Assembly: GCA_045806525.1 (NCBI GenBank)
Contig: JBJMJD010000055.1
Span: 1-32,312, forward strand
Reading direction: 5' to 3'
DNA: 32,312 nucleotides
From: JAICYJ01 sp045806525
GTDB lineage: Bacteria > Actinomycetota > Thermoleophilia > Gaiellales > JAICJC01
Position numbers and translations under genes: made by a program. Shown here in pieces: positions 7,422-16,055 of the stretch. Under the pieces are notes generated by a model, which was given only the letters and a program-made list of their open reading frames with translations, had not been told where the DNA came from and made no database searches. Numbering within the stretch: the stretch's first letter is position 1; each line of letters opens with the position of its first letter.

Positions 7422-7901
7422 CTATAACGCCGTGGCCTGCTCCAGGGCGCGCGTCTCCTCCGGCGAAAGCTCGAGGTCGCTCTCACCTGCGGTCACCTGC
7501 TTGATGTAGATGCGCGCGTACTCGCGATCCTGGATCGCCGTCAGGATCATCCCGTTGGACCCTGCATCCAGCAGTGCCAGCGACGCCGACTGGCGGCCGC
7601 CGGTGCCCTCGAGCGCGTCGTAGCGCAGGAGCGCCCAGCGCTGCAGGACGCCGTCCAGGCGCCCGGTCACCTGTTGCAGGCCCTGCTCGACGTGGTCGGC
7701 GCGCGACTCGACGTGCTCGACCCGAGCCAGCAGGCCCACGGCGTACTCAACCAGGTCCTGCTGGTCGGCGCCCAGCAGCAGCCGCTGGCCGCGCCGCATC
7801 CGGCGCAGCTGCACGATCAGGTAGATCGTGACCAGGCCGAGCAGAACGGCCAGCGCGCAGGCAACGGCGGCGACCAGCAGGGCGGTGTCGGCGGTGCTCA
7901 C
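7422..7901 (-). CDS. DUF4446 family membrane-anchored protein
   Basis: A 159-residue protein with one N-terminal transmembrane helix (about 6-30) followed by a basic stop-transfer stretch (RRMRRGQR). Next come a predicted coiled coil (about 50-85, VEHVESRADHVEQGLQQV) and a C-terminal globular part containing RYDAL, GRQSASLALLDAGSNGMILTAIQ and a terminal ELSPEETRALEQA helix. That layout matches the DUF4446 family, common in Gram-positives and of unknown function. The GTG start at 7901 overlaps the stop of the upstream gene as GTGA, indicating translational coupling and likely joint function. A longer upstream reading in this frame overlaps the coding sequence of the partner gene and is rejected. 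Confidence 0.75.
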   Translation of the reverse strand: MSTADTALLVAAVACALAVLLGLVTIYLIVQLRRMRRGQRLLLGADQQDLVEYAVGLLARVEHVESRADHVEQGLQQVTGRLDGVLQRWALLRYDALEGTGGRQSASLALLDAGSNGMILTAIQDREYARIYIKQVTAGESDLELSPEETRALEQATAL

Positions 7902-9100
7902 AGGCTGAAGATGACTTGATACGTCTGCGAGTTGTTGCTGGCCGTGCGCTCTCCGGGCACCGGTGTCACCACGACCTTCAGCGGCACCGGCTTGTCGAAC
8001 TGCAGCGTGGTCGATTCGAAGCCGCCAATCGTGACCGTCTTCTTCTCGCCCTTGTTGATCGAGGGGATGGTGGTGTTCTTGGTGACCGCGTTTGGACCGG
8101 TTCCGATCGTGAGCTTGACCCCCACGTTGGTCTCGGTGAAGTCCCCGCCGTTGGTGGCGGTGATCAGGAACGACATGCCGTGCACCTTGACGGCGTTCAC
8201 CGTCCCCGGCTGAAGGGTGACGAGCTTGCCGTCGCCCTGCTTCGCCACAACGGTGTCCAGGCTCAGACCGTGCAGACCATGTGCCGCGCTGCTGGGCTTC
8301 CAGCGCTGCAGCACCGCGGCCATGCCGGCCGGAGTCAGCGCCGACGCGTCGGACTCGGCAAGGAAGACCGACGTCGGCACCTGGACGTCGATGCCGTCCT
8401 TCTGCAGAGTGTCTCCTGCCGGGGTCGCGTAGGAGTCGGCGTAGATGATGTCGGAGGCCACCATCCGCTGCGTGCAGGGCACCAGCAGCTTGCCGCCGGC
8501 GACCGCCGGCTTCGCGTGGTAGGCCTGCGGCATCTGGTTGATCATGCAGTCGAGCCCGTTCACCCGATAGGACAGCGTCTGCAGCAGCCACGGCTGCAGC
8601 GATGCCACCTGCTTGGTGGGCTTCAGGTCGGTGGCCGCGGTCACCGCGGACTGGGCCTCACCCCGCATCGTGGTCAGCCGAGCGAGCACCTGCTTCAGCT
8701 TGACCGGCTGCGATGAGTTCAGCAGATCGTGCAGCTGGGCACCGGCGGCATCGGACTTGGACAGCACCGTCTTCACCTGGTTGAAGTAGGCCTGGTTCTT
8801 CGAGGTCGCGCTGCTGCCGCTACAGGCCCGGGTGAGCAGCAGCAGCACCAGCACCACGACCACGATGCCGGCGGCCAGCATGCCCAGCCGCCCCCACTCG
8901 AGGCCCTCCAGCGACGGCATGGCGGCCGGCCGCGAGATCGTTGGCCGCTTGCCGGACGACTTGCCGCGGCTGCGTTCGCGCGGGGGTCGTGCAGGCCGGT
9001 CTGGCGACCGACCTTCTTCGCCTGCGGGACGCGTGGGAGCGGTTTCCTGCGTGCGGCTCGGCTCCTCCCACTCGCCATCGAAGAAGTCGTCTGGCGGCAC
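7898..9100 (-). CDS. single-pass membrane protein with extracytoplasmic Ig-like C-terminus, unknown function
   Basis: A 400-residue protein I do not recognise. It has a charged, Pro/Arg-rich cytoplasmic N-terminus (1-65), one transmembrane helix (about 71-90), and an Ala/Ser/Thr-rich extracytoplasmic part. Residues about 100-290 look helical and contain three Cys including C93 next to the membrane. The last about 110 residues (from VNAVKVHGMSFLITATNGGDFTETNVGVKLTIG) look like a CARDB/Ig-like beta-sandwich. GTG at 9100 is chosen because TAGGGT ends 6 nt upstream, implying a leaderless transcript. It is coupled to the DUF4446 gene and divergent from the polytopic kinase, 72 bp apart. A role in envelope sensing or as a kinase partner is inference from position only. 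Confidence 0.7.
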   Translation of the reverse strand: MPPDDFFDGEWEEPSRTQETAPTRPAGEEGRSPDRPARPPRERSRGKSSGKRPTISRPAAMPSLEGLEWGRLGMLAAGIVVVVLVLLLLTRACSGSSATSKNQAYFNQVKTVLSKSDAAGAQLHDLLNSSQPVKLKQVLARLTTMRGEAQSAVTAATDLKPTKQVASLQPWLLQTLSYRVNGLDCMINQMPQAYHAKPAVAGGKLLVPCTQRMVASDIIYADSYATPAGDTLQKDGIDVQVPTSVFLAESDASALTPAGMAAVLQRWKPSSAAHGLHGLSLDTVVAKQGDGKLVTLQPGTVNAVKVHGMSFLITATNGGDFTETNVGVKLTIGTGPNAVTKNTTIPSINKGEKKTVTIGGFESTTLQFDKPVPLKVVVTPVPGERTASNNSQTYQVIFSL

Positions 9101-9172
9101 GAACGGACCCTATCACCGTCCGCGGATGCAAATCCCGGCAGGAGTCCGGCCCCGCAGGGCAAATCACTGGTC

Positions 9173-10810
9173 GTGGCCCAGCCCGCATCTGTCGCACCAT
9201 CGCTCGAGCTGACCGGTCGCACGGTCGCCGAGCGCTACGTGCTGACGGGCCTGCTGGGACGCGGCGGATTCGGCACCGTCTACTCGGGTCGCGATCTGAC
9301 CGGCGCCGGCGAGGTGGCGGTGAAGGTGTTCAGCCGCTCCGAGGGATTCGCCTCGCGCGCGGCTCGTGAGGCGCGGACGGCGACCAAGCTCGACCACCCC
9401 AACATCCATACCTGCCTGGGCGTCGAGCAGGACGAGCACCACGCCTACCTGATCTCGCGCCTCGTGGTCGGCAAGCGGCTCGACCGGTCGCAGCTCTCCG
9501 ACGAGGAGGCCGTGCGCGCGATCGCCGCCGTCGCGGACGCGCTCGCCCACGCGCATGAACGCGGCGTCGTGCACCGCGACGTGAAGCCGTCGAACATCCT
9601 GATCGGCGACGACGGCGCGATCGTCCTGACCGACTTCGGCATCGCGCGCGACGAGGACGCGCGCGACCAGACGCTGGACGAGCGCGTGCTAGGCACGCTC
9701 TCCTACATGGCGCCCGAGCAGGCGTCGGGCGACCAGGCCACCGGCGCCACCGACGTATGGGCGGCGGCGCTGACACTGTACGAGGCGCTGACCGGCGCCA
9801 ACCCCTTCCGCACGAAGTCGCTGAGCGACCTGCTGGAGCGGCTGGCCGCGGGCACCACGCCGCTGGTGCAGGAGCGGCCCGACCTGCCGCGGGCGCTGTC
9901 GCGCATCGTCCAGCAGGCGCTGCACCGGGACCCCCGCAGGCGGCCCTCGGCGATCGAGCTGCGGGACGGCCTGCTGGCAGCGATGCGTTCCGAGATCGAC
10001 AACGACGACGACGACGTGGTCAGCGCAGCGCACACGCGCGCACCGCGCGAGCTGCCCCGGTTCGAGCGCCTGCAGCGTCCGGCCGCCACTGCCATGGTGT
10101 CGCTGTCGCTGGCCTACATGCTGACCGTATTCCCTGTCTACCCGCAGGCCTGGACGCTGCCCCTTGCGGCGATGGTTGCGGCTCTCTACTGGCGCTGGCC
10201 GGTGCTGGCCACGAGCGTGGCCGCCGCCCTCTGCCTGCCAGCGTTCTGGAACTACGCGCAGGCGGCCGCGCTGATCTACGCGCCTCTCGCCGCGATATGG
10301 ATCCGGGCAGGCCGCAAGTGGGGCGCGCGCATGCTGGTGCCGTTGACCGCCATCCCGCTGACCCTGCTCGGCATCGGCCCCGCCGTGGTGCTGGTGGCGG
10401 CCACCGCCCCCACTCCCCGGCGCCGGGCGGCGGAGGCGGCGGCCGGCGGGCTGGTCGCGATCGTGACCGCGCCGCTGATTGCCGCACGGGCGACGCAGGC
10501 GCTGGCCAATGCCAACTCGCCGCTGGTCTACCTGACCGCGCTCGAGCGCTCACCCACGACCGTGCTGGTATGGCTGGCGGTGATCGGTTTCAGCGTGCTT
10601 CTGCCCGTCGCCTGGGCGCAGGCCGGAGGACGGCGCGTGCAGGCGCTGGCACTGTGGGGGATCGGGTTCGCACTGGTCGCCGCCGGAATGCCGGCGGCTC
10701 TGGCAAGCCACCCAGGGGCCCTCGCACCTGCGGTAGGAGCGGCGGCACTCGTGGCTATACTGCCTGCCGCCTCGGCGGTTGCTGCGCCCCGCTTCCGGCT
10801 GGGCCGGTAA
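9173..10810 (+). CDS. Ser/Thr protein kinase fused to a polytopic membrane domain
   Basis: A 545-residue Hanks-type kinase. The kinase domain spans about 20-285: GRGGFG at 29-34, catalytic Lys51 in AVKVF, HRDVKPSN at 134-141 with D136, DFG at 154-156, and GTLSYMAPEQ in the activation segment. A short acidic linker (EIDNDDDDVV) leads to residues about 303-540, which form seven or eight hydrophobic segments instead of the usual single span with PASTA repeats. It presumably phosphorylates envelope or division proteins such as the FHA proteins next door. The first usable in-frame start is GTG at 9173; longer readings run back into the divergent gene. SD support is poor. It heads the cell-wall operon, 38 nt from fhaA. 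Confidence 0.85.
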   Translation: MAQPASVAPSLELTGRTVAERYVLTGLLGRGGFGTVYSGRDLTGAGEVAVKVFSRSEGFASRAAREARTATKLDHPNIHTCLGVEQDEHHAYLISRLVVGKRLDRSQLSDEEAVRAIAAVADALAHAHERGVVHRDVKPSNILIGDDGAIVLTDFGIARDEDARDQTLDERVLGTLSYMAPEQASGDQATGATDVWAAALTLYEALTGANPFRTKSLSDLLERLAAGTTPLVQERPDLPRALSRIVQQALHRDPRRRPSAIELRDGLLAAMRSEIDNDDDDVVSAAHTRAPRELPRFERLQRPAATAMVSLSLAYMLTVFPVYPQAWTLPLAAMVAALYWRWPVLATSVAAALCLPAFWNYAQAAALIYAPLAAIWIRAGRKWGARMLVPLTAIPLTLLGIGPAVVLVAATAPTPRRRAAEAAAGGLVAIVTAPLIAARATQALANANSPLVYLTALERSPTTVLVWLAVIGFSVLLPVAWAQAGGRRVQALALWGIGFALVAAGMPAALASHPGALAPAVGAAALVAILPAASAVAAPRFRLGR

Positions 10811-10848
10811 CGGCCGTCGCCCACGTACTCCGCAACCGGAACGCACGG

Positions 10849-11727
10849 CTGAGCCTCCTTCGAAACATCGAGCAGAAGATCAGCGGCCTCTTCGAGGGCG
10901 TGTTCTCGCGCACGTTTCGTTCGACAGTGCAGCCGGTCGAGCTGGCACGCAAACTGGCCAAGGAGATGGACGACCACAAGACCATCTCGATCCACCGCGT
11001 CTACGTGCCGGACGAGTACACGGTGTTCCTGAACCCGGCCGATCGCGAGCAGTTCGCGGCCTACGAGAAGCAGATGCGGAACGAGCTGGTCGAGTACCTG
11101 GTGGAGCACGCCCGGCGCGAGGGGTACTCGCTGGCGGCGCGGCCGCTGGTGCTGCTGGAGACCGACGACGACCTCACCGTCGGCACGTTCGGGATCGCGG
11201 TCTCCACACAGAGCCCGGCCAGCGCAGCCGAGGCGGCGCGCGCGCCCGAGCCGGCACAGCCGGAGCCGCCCGCCCGCGACCCGCAGACGCCGGTCGCGCC
11301 GCCGGTCGCGCCGCCCGTCCCCGACCTGCCGCCTGCCGCGATCGCGACCCCACCGCTGGCTGCGGGCGCCACCATGATCTACGCCCCCGGCGACGATGAC
11401 GGCGAACAGCAGCCCCCGGCCGTGGCCGAGCCGGAACCGCGTCAGGAGACGGCCACGCTGGAATGGGCGGAAGGTACGGTCACGATCGGCTCGCGTGTGG
11501 TCACCATCGGCCGCTCCAGCGACTGCGACGTCCGCGTCGACGATGCCAACGTGTCCCGCCGCCATGCCGAGGTACGGCGGATCGGCGACGGCTACTCGCT
11601 GGTCGACCTGGGCTCGACCAACGGCACCGAGGTGAACGGCCAGCGCATCCAGGAGACGGCGCTGATGAACGGCGACGTGATCTCGGTCGGTACGACCCGG
11701 ATCACGTTCGAGCGGCGCCTTGGTTGA
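10849..11727 (+). CDS. fhaA: FhaA-like protein: DUF3662 domain plus C-terminal FHA domain
   Basis: Residues about 1-118 form the DUF3662 module (ISGLFEGVFSRTFRSTVQPVELARKLAKEMDD), residues about 120-200 a Pro/Ala-rich linker, and residues about 208-290 an FHA domain with GR at 221-222, VSRRH at 235-239 and STNG at 256-259, the phosphothreonine-binding signature. In mycobacteria FhaA binds kinase-phosphorylated cell-wall proteins such as MviN/MurJ, coupling PknB signalling to lipid II export. No ATG, GTG or TTG lies in frame between the kinase stop and the conserved core. CTG at 10849 gives MSLLRNIEQ, a natural start for this family, so I use it. The true start is uncertain. The gene ends 8 nt inside fhaB. 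Confidence 0.8.
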   Translation: MSLLRNIEQKISGLFEGVFSRTFRSTVQPVELARKLAKEMDDHKTISIHRVYVPDEYTVFLNPADREQFAAYEKQMRNELVEYLVEHARREGYSLAARPLVLLETDDDLTVGTFGIAVSTQSPASAAEAARAPEPAQPEPPARDPQTPVAPPVAPPVPDLPPAAIATPPLAAGATMIYAPGDDDGEQQPPAVAEPEPRQETATLEWAEGTVTIGSRVVTIGRSSDCDVRVDDANVSRRHAEVRRIGDGYSLVDLGSTNGTEVNGQRIQETALMNGDVISVGTTRITFERRLG

Positions 11728-12178
11728 GCAACTCCTGCTCGTCCTTCAGGTCGCGTTCGTGGTGCTGCTCTATCTCTTCATCTGGCGGGTCGTGCGGGTC
11801 GCCTCGCGTGACATCTCGGTTGGCCAGGAGAGCATGGTCCTGACCCCGGTGCGGCCCGACGCGGCACCGGTGCGGGCGAACGGCGTGCTGGTGGTGACCG
11901 CCAGTCCCGAGCTCGCGCCCGGCACCCGGCTGGAGATCCGGGCCGAGCTGGTGGCGGGACGCGACCCGCATAACGCCATCTCGATACCCGCCGACGGATA
12001 CGCTTCCGGTCGCCATGCCCGGTTTCTGCGCGGAGACCAGTCAGACATCGTTGAGGATCTCACGTCGACGAACGGGACGTACGTGAACGGGCAGCGCCTG
12101 AACGGCGCGCAGCCGCTGCGCCCCGGCGACCTGGTGACGATCGGCCAGACGCAGCTCACCTACGAGGCGCCGACGTGA
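11720..12178 (+). CDS. fhaB: FhaB/FipA-like membrane-anchored FHA protein
   Basis: A 152-residue protein with one N-terminal transmembrane helix (about 5-25) and a cytoplasmic FHA domain (about 58-148) carrying GR at 80-81, SGRH at 96-99 and STNG at 116-119. FHA domains read phosphothreonine; in mycobacteria FhaB (FipA) links PknA/PknB to FtsZ and division. The TTG start at 11720 overlaps the fhaA stop by 8 nt, and the stop overlaps the next start as GTGA, so this gene is tightly coupled on both sides. The S96-G-R-H version of the usual S-R-x-H loop is a small departure from FhaA. Confidence 0.85.
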   Translation: MVEQLLLVLQVAFVVLLYLFIWRVVRVASRDISVGQESMVLTPVRPDAAPVRANGVLVVTASPELAPGTRLEIRAELVAGRDPHNAISIPADGYASGRHARFLRGDQSDIVEDLTSTNGTYVNGQRLNGAQPLRPGDLVTIGQTQLTYEAPT

Positions 12179-13287
12179 CCGCGCTGGGCGTCGTGGACGA
12201 GGCCGGCCTCACACAGACCGGCCACGTGCGGCGCAACAACGAGGACTCCTACCTGATCCGGGGCGACTTGTTCATGATCGCCGACGGCATGGGCGGCGCG
12301 GCGGCGGGAGAGGTGGCCTCCGCCATGTGCGCCCAGGCGTTCGCCGAGATCGATCTGATCCGCAGCCGCGGTGACGGCGCCTTGCGCGACGCCATCGTGG
12401 CCGCCAACACCCGCATCCACGAGCGCGCCGCCAGCGATCCGGCGGCCTCCGGCATGGGCACCACCGTGACGGCGGCGCTGGTCGAGAGCGACGGCCGCGT
12501 GGCGCTGGCCAACGTCGGCGACAGCCGCGCATACCTGCTGCGGGAGGGCGCGCTGCGACGCCTCACGGAGGACCACTCGGTGGTCGCCGAGCTGGTCGCG
12601 ACCGGCCAGATCTCCGACTGGGAGGCGAGCAGCCATCCGCAGCGAAACGTGGTCACCCGGGTGCTCGGCGCCGAAGCGTCCGTGCAGGTCGACACGTTTT
12701 GGCTGGAGGCGCAGGACGGCGACGTGGTGCTGCTGTGCAGCGACGGCCTCACCGACATGGTGTCCGAGGAGGAGTTCGCGAAGCTGCTGGCAGCGGACAA
12801 GACCTGCGAGCAGATCGCGCGCGACCTGGTGCGGGCAGCGCTGGCACAGGGGGGCGAGGACAACGTCACCACGGTGCTGTTCAGGATCGGGCCCAGCCAG
12901 GCGCAGGAGGGCGCGCCGCCGCGAACAGTGCTGACCCAGGACCCTGACCTGGAGCCGGTCGGGGACGGAGGGCGCAGCCGCAGGCGCACCCTGCTGCGGG
13001 TGACGGCGACGCTGGGCGTGATCGCGATCCTGGGCGCGGGCAGCATCTACTTCCTGCGCTGGGCGCACTTCGTCGGTGCCGACGAGTCGAGCGGCCATGT
13101 CGCCGTCTACCAGGGCCTTCCCATCGACCTGTTCGGCGGCGTCAGGCTCTACCACGAGGTGTCGGACACGCACATCCCCTACGCCGCGCTCAACCAGGCC
13201 GCCCGCAAGAAGCTGTTCGACCACACGATCCGCTCCGACGCGAGCGCCCGCTCGGTGGCCGAGAGCGCCGGCAGCTCTGGCCCATGA
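12175..13287 (+). CDS. pstP: PP2C-type Ser/Thr phosphatase, membrane-anchored (PstP)
   Basis: A 370-residue PPM/PP2C phosphatase. Metal and phosphate motifs are clear: NNED at 21-24, DGMGG at 37-41, GTT at 95-97, VGDSRAY at 114-120, SDGLTD at 189-194 and EDN at 228-230. A transmembrane helix at about 272-295 is followed by a roughly 75-residue extracytoplasmic tail. In actinobacteria PstP reverses the action of PknA/PknB on cell-wall substrates. It overlaps its neighbours by 4 nt on both sides (GTGA upstream, ATGA downstream), so it is co-translated with fhaB and rodA. Confidence 0.93.
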   Translation: MTALGVVDEAGLTQTGHVRRNNEDSYLIRGDLFMIADGMGGAAAGEVASAMCAQAFAEIDLIRSRGDGALRDAIVAANTRIHERAASDPAASGMGTTVTAALVESDGRVALANVGDSRAYLLREGALRRLTEDHSVVAELVATGQISDWEASSHPQRNVVTRVLGAEASVQVDTFWLEAQDGDVVLLCSDGLTDMVSEEEFAKLLAADKTCEQIARDLVRAALAQGGEDNVTTVLFRIGPSQAQEGAPPRTVLTQDPDLEPVGDGGRSRRRTLLRVTATLGVIAILGAGSIYFLRWAHFVGADESSGHVAVYQGLPIDLFGGVRLYHEVSDTHIPYAALNQAARKKLFDHTIRSDASARSVAESAGSSGP

Positions 13288-14570
13288 GATCCACGCGCTT
13301 CCGCGAGCTCTGGAACCTGCTCGCGGTCGCCGTCCTCACGGGCGTCGGCTTCCTCAGCGTCTACACGGCCCGCCAGCAGGAGATCACCAGCACGTCGCTG
13401 ATCTACGCCGCGTTCTTCCTGGCGCTCTACTTCGTGGCGCACCTGGGACTGCGCGCGGGGTTGCCGGATGCGGATCCCTGGCTGCTGCCGCTGTCGGCGC
13501 TGCTGACGGCGATGGGGCTGACCGAGATCTATCGCCTGAACCCGCTGCTGGCGCGGGATCAGTCGATCTGGATCGTGGTCGGCCTGGGCGGGTTCCTGGC
13601 CCTGATTCTGCTGGTCGGAGACCAGCGCAAGCTGGAGTCGTACAAGTACACGCTGGGCGTGGCGGCGGTGGCGATGCTGGTGATCACGATGCTGGTGGGC
13701 ACGACCATCAACGGCGCCAAGCTGTGGCTGCGCGTGGGCGACGTGCAGGTACAGCCGGGCGAGTTCGCCAAGCTGCTGCTGGTGATCTTCCTGGCCGGCT
13801 ACCTGCGCGAACGGCGGGAGCTGCTGACGATGGCCCACCGGCGGGTGTTGGGGGTGGGCCTGCCGGCCGCCCGGCACCTGGGCCCGTTGCTGGCGATGAC
13901 CGGGGTGGCGCTGGGCGTGGTCGCGGTGATGAACGACATGGGCACGGCGCTGCTGCTATACGGCATCTTCCTGGCGATGGTCTACGTCGCGACCGGGCGC
14001 CAGCTGTACACGGTGGCCGGGCTGGCTCTGTTCGTGGGCGGGTCGTTCCTGGTCTACCACCTCACGCCGCACGTCCAGGAGCGCTTCCAGGTCTGGCTCG
14101 ATCCCTGGAAGACCCCGCACACCAACGGCTATCAGATCATCCAGTCGATCGAGTCGATCGCCGACGGCGGCATCTTCGGCTCCGGCCTTGGCCGCAGCTT
14201 CCAGGTGTTCAGCAACGGCAGCTCGGTGATCCCGGCCGCCCAGACCGACGGCATCTATGCGGTCTGGGCGAACGAGACCGGGCTGGCCGGCGCCGCCGGG
14301 ATGCTGCTGATCTACCTGCTGTTCGCCTACCGCGGCTTCAAGATCGCCAGCGTCGCCGATGACAGCTTCTCGAAGCTGCTAGCCGCCGGGCTCACGTTCA
14401 CGGTCGTGCTGCAGGCCTTCCTGATCGTCGGCGGCATCACCCGCCTGATCCCGCTGACCGGCATCACCCTGCCGTTCGTCAGCTACGGGGGCAGCTCCGT
14501 GGTCTCGAACTTCATGCTGCTGGCACTGCTCTTGATGGTGTCGTCGCGCACCGCGAGGGTGCGGAGATGA
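13284..14570 (+). CDS. rodA: SEDS-family peptidoglycan glycosyltransferase (RodA/FtsW)
   Basis: A 428-residue polytopic protein of about ten transmembrane helices that polymerises lipid II glycan chains with a partner class B PBP. SEDS signatures are QPGEFAKLLL at 157-166, NDMGTALLL at 217-225, the loop AAQTDGIYAVWANETGL with the conserved TD at 321-322, and LPFVSYGGSS near the C-terminus. The long first half and the operon order (between pstP and pbpA) match actinobacterial RodA (Rv0017c-type). It overlaps pstP and pbpA by ATGA on both sides, consistent with obligate pairing with the PBP encoded next. FtsW cannot be formally excluded from sequence alone. Confidence 0.93.
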   Translation: MRSTRFRELWNLLAVAVLTGVGFLSVYTARQQEITSTSLIYAAFFLALYFVAHLGLRAGLPDADPWLLPLSALLTAMGLTEIYRLNPLLARDQSIWIVVGLGGFLALILLVGDQRKLESYKYTLGVAAVAMLVITMLVGTTINGAKLWLRVGDVQVQPGEFAKLLLVIFLAGYLRERRELLTMAHRRVLGVGLPAARHLGPLLAMTGVALGVVAVMNDMGTALLLYGIFLAMVYVATGRQLYTVAGLALFVGGSFLVYHLTPHVQERFQVWLDPWKTPHTNGYQIIQSIESIADGGIFGSGLGRSFQVFSNGSSVIPAAQTDGIYAVWANETGLAGAAGMLLIYLLFAYRGFKIASVADDSFSKLLAAGLTFTVVLQAFLIVGGITRLIPLTGITLPFVSYGGSSVVSNFMLLALLLMVSSRTARVRR

Positions 14571-16027
14571 ATCCGCGCATCGGCACCCTGTTCAAGCTCT
14601 GCGCCGGCGCCTGCCTGGTGCTGATCTCGTTCACCGCCTACTGGCAGATCTGGGCGGCGTCGGGACTGGCCGCCCGGCAGGACAACGCCCGCCTCGTCTA
14701 CCGGCAGCTGCAGATCAAGCGCGGCCTGATCCTGGCCGCCAACGGCCACACGGTGCTGGCCACCAACACCGAGCACACGAAGGACGGCCTGAAGATCTTC
14801 CTGCGGCGCTATCCGCTGGGGCCGCTGTTCGGCCACCCGATCGGGTACAACACGGTCGGCTCCGGACGCTCCGGGCTGGAGCTGTCGCAGAACGACTACC
14901 TGACCGCCTCCAACGCCGACCTCTCGACCGTACTGGGCCGGATCGGCGACAAGCTGCAGGGCGAGACGGTGACCGGCAACAACGTCGTCACCAGCCTGTC
15001 GGTGCCGGCCCAGCGGGCGGCGATGCAGGGCCTGCGCGGCCACTCCGGCGCTGTCGTCGCCATCGAGCCGAGCACGGGCCGGGTGCTGGCGATGGCCTCG
15101 ACGCCCGGCTACAACCCGAACACGGTCGCCCGCAACTTCGCCAAGCTGAACAAGCCCCAGAGCGGCGCTCCGCTGCTCAACCGCGGCACCCAGGGCCTGT
15201 ACGCACCGGGCTCCACGTTCAAGGTGGTGACGGCCACCGCGGCCCTGGAGAGCGGCAAGTTCACGCCGAACACCCTGATCAACGGGCACGGCACCTGCAT
15301 CACCGTGGAGACGGCGCCGCTCTGCAACGCCGGCGGCGAGAGCGCCGGGGTGGTCTCCCTGTCCGACGCGCTCACGTTCTCCTACAACACGGTGTTCGCA
15401 CAGGTGGGGCAGGCCGTCGGGCAGCAACGGCTGTACGCAACCATGCGCGACTACGGGTTCTTCCGCGACCCGCCGCTCGACTACCCGTCCGACGAGATGG
15501 ATCCGAGCGGGCTCTACAGCCGCGGCCACCTGCTCTCGCAGCGGGCGCCGATCGACGTCGGCCGGGTGGCGATCGGGCAGGAGCGGCTGGGGGTGACGCC
15601 GATCCAGATGGCGGAGGTGGTGGCGACCGTCGCGAACCACGGCGTGCGGATGCGGCCGAGCCTGGTCGACCGCGTGGTCGCGCCCGGCGGCGGCAACGTC
15701 TACACCGCGCATCCGGGGCAGCTCGTGCGCGTGATGTCGCCGCAGACGGCCAACGAGCTGCGCGACATGATGCGGCGGGTCGTGGAGGAGGGCACCGGTC
15801 AGGCCGCGAATGTTGGAAACCTGTCGGTTGCAGGCAAGACCGGCACCGCCGAGACAGGAGTGTCAGGACTCAACACCGCATGGTTCATCGCATTCGCCCC
15901 CGCGAACAACCCCAAGATCGCGATCGCGGTCACGATCGAGCGCACGCCGGAGTTCGGCGGCACCATCGCCGCGCCGATCGCGGCCAGGGTGATCACCGCC
16001 TATCTGGGCCAAGGCGTGGCAAAGTAG
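14567..16027 (+). CDS. pbpA: class B penicillin-binding protein, transpeptidase (PbpA)
   Basis: A 486-residue D,D-transpeptidase that cross-links peptidoglycan outside the membrane. An uncleaved N-terminal membrane anchor (about 8-32) is followed by a short dimerisation region and the transpeptidase domain. Active-site motifs are S216-T-F-K219 in APGSTFKVVTA, S272-Y-N274 and K424-T-G-T427 in VAGKTGTAET. The size and the lack of PASTA repeats match actinobacterial PbpA rather than FtsI. It is co-translated with rodA (ATGA overlap), giving the SEDS-bPBP pair. The pknB start follows after 28 nt. Confidence 0.93.
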   Translation: MNPRIGTLFKLCAGACLVLISFTAYWQIWAASGLAARQDNARLVYRQLQIKRGLILAANGHTVLATNTEHTKDGLKIFLRRYPLGPLFGHPIGYNTVGSGRSGLELSQNDYLTASNADLSTVLGRIGDKLQGETVTGNNVVTSLSVPAQRAAMQGLRGHSGAVVAIEPSTGRVLAMASTPGYNPNTVARNFAKLNKPQSGAPLLNRGTQGLYAPGSTFKVVTATAALESGKFTPNTLINGHGTCITVETAPLCNAGGESAGVVSLSDALTFSYNTVFAQVGQAVGQQRLYATMRDYGFFRDPPLDYPSDEMDPSGLYSRGHLLSQRAPIDVGRVAIGQERLGVTPIQMAEVVATVANHGVRMRPSLVDRVVAPGGGNVYTAHPGQLVRVMSPQTANELRDMMRRVVEEGTGQAANVGNLSVAGKTGTAETGVSGLNTAWFIAFAPANNPKIAIAVTIERTPEFGGTIAAPIAARVITAYLGQGVAK

Positions 16028-16055
16028 GGCCGACCTACAAGGCAGGGCCAACGAG

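Noticed and set aside
8729..9172. N-terminal extension of the polytopic kinase
   Set aside because: It lies opposite the divergent membrane-protein gene and is Gln/His-rich without conservation; the kinase domain starts after 9173.
9757..10848. Upstream extension of the FhaA frame
   Set aside because: It is an out-of-frame shadow of the kinase gene; family similarity begins only at about 10849.
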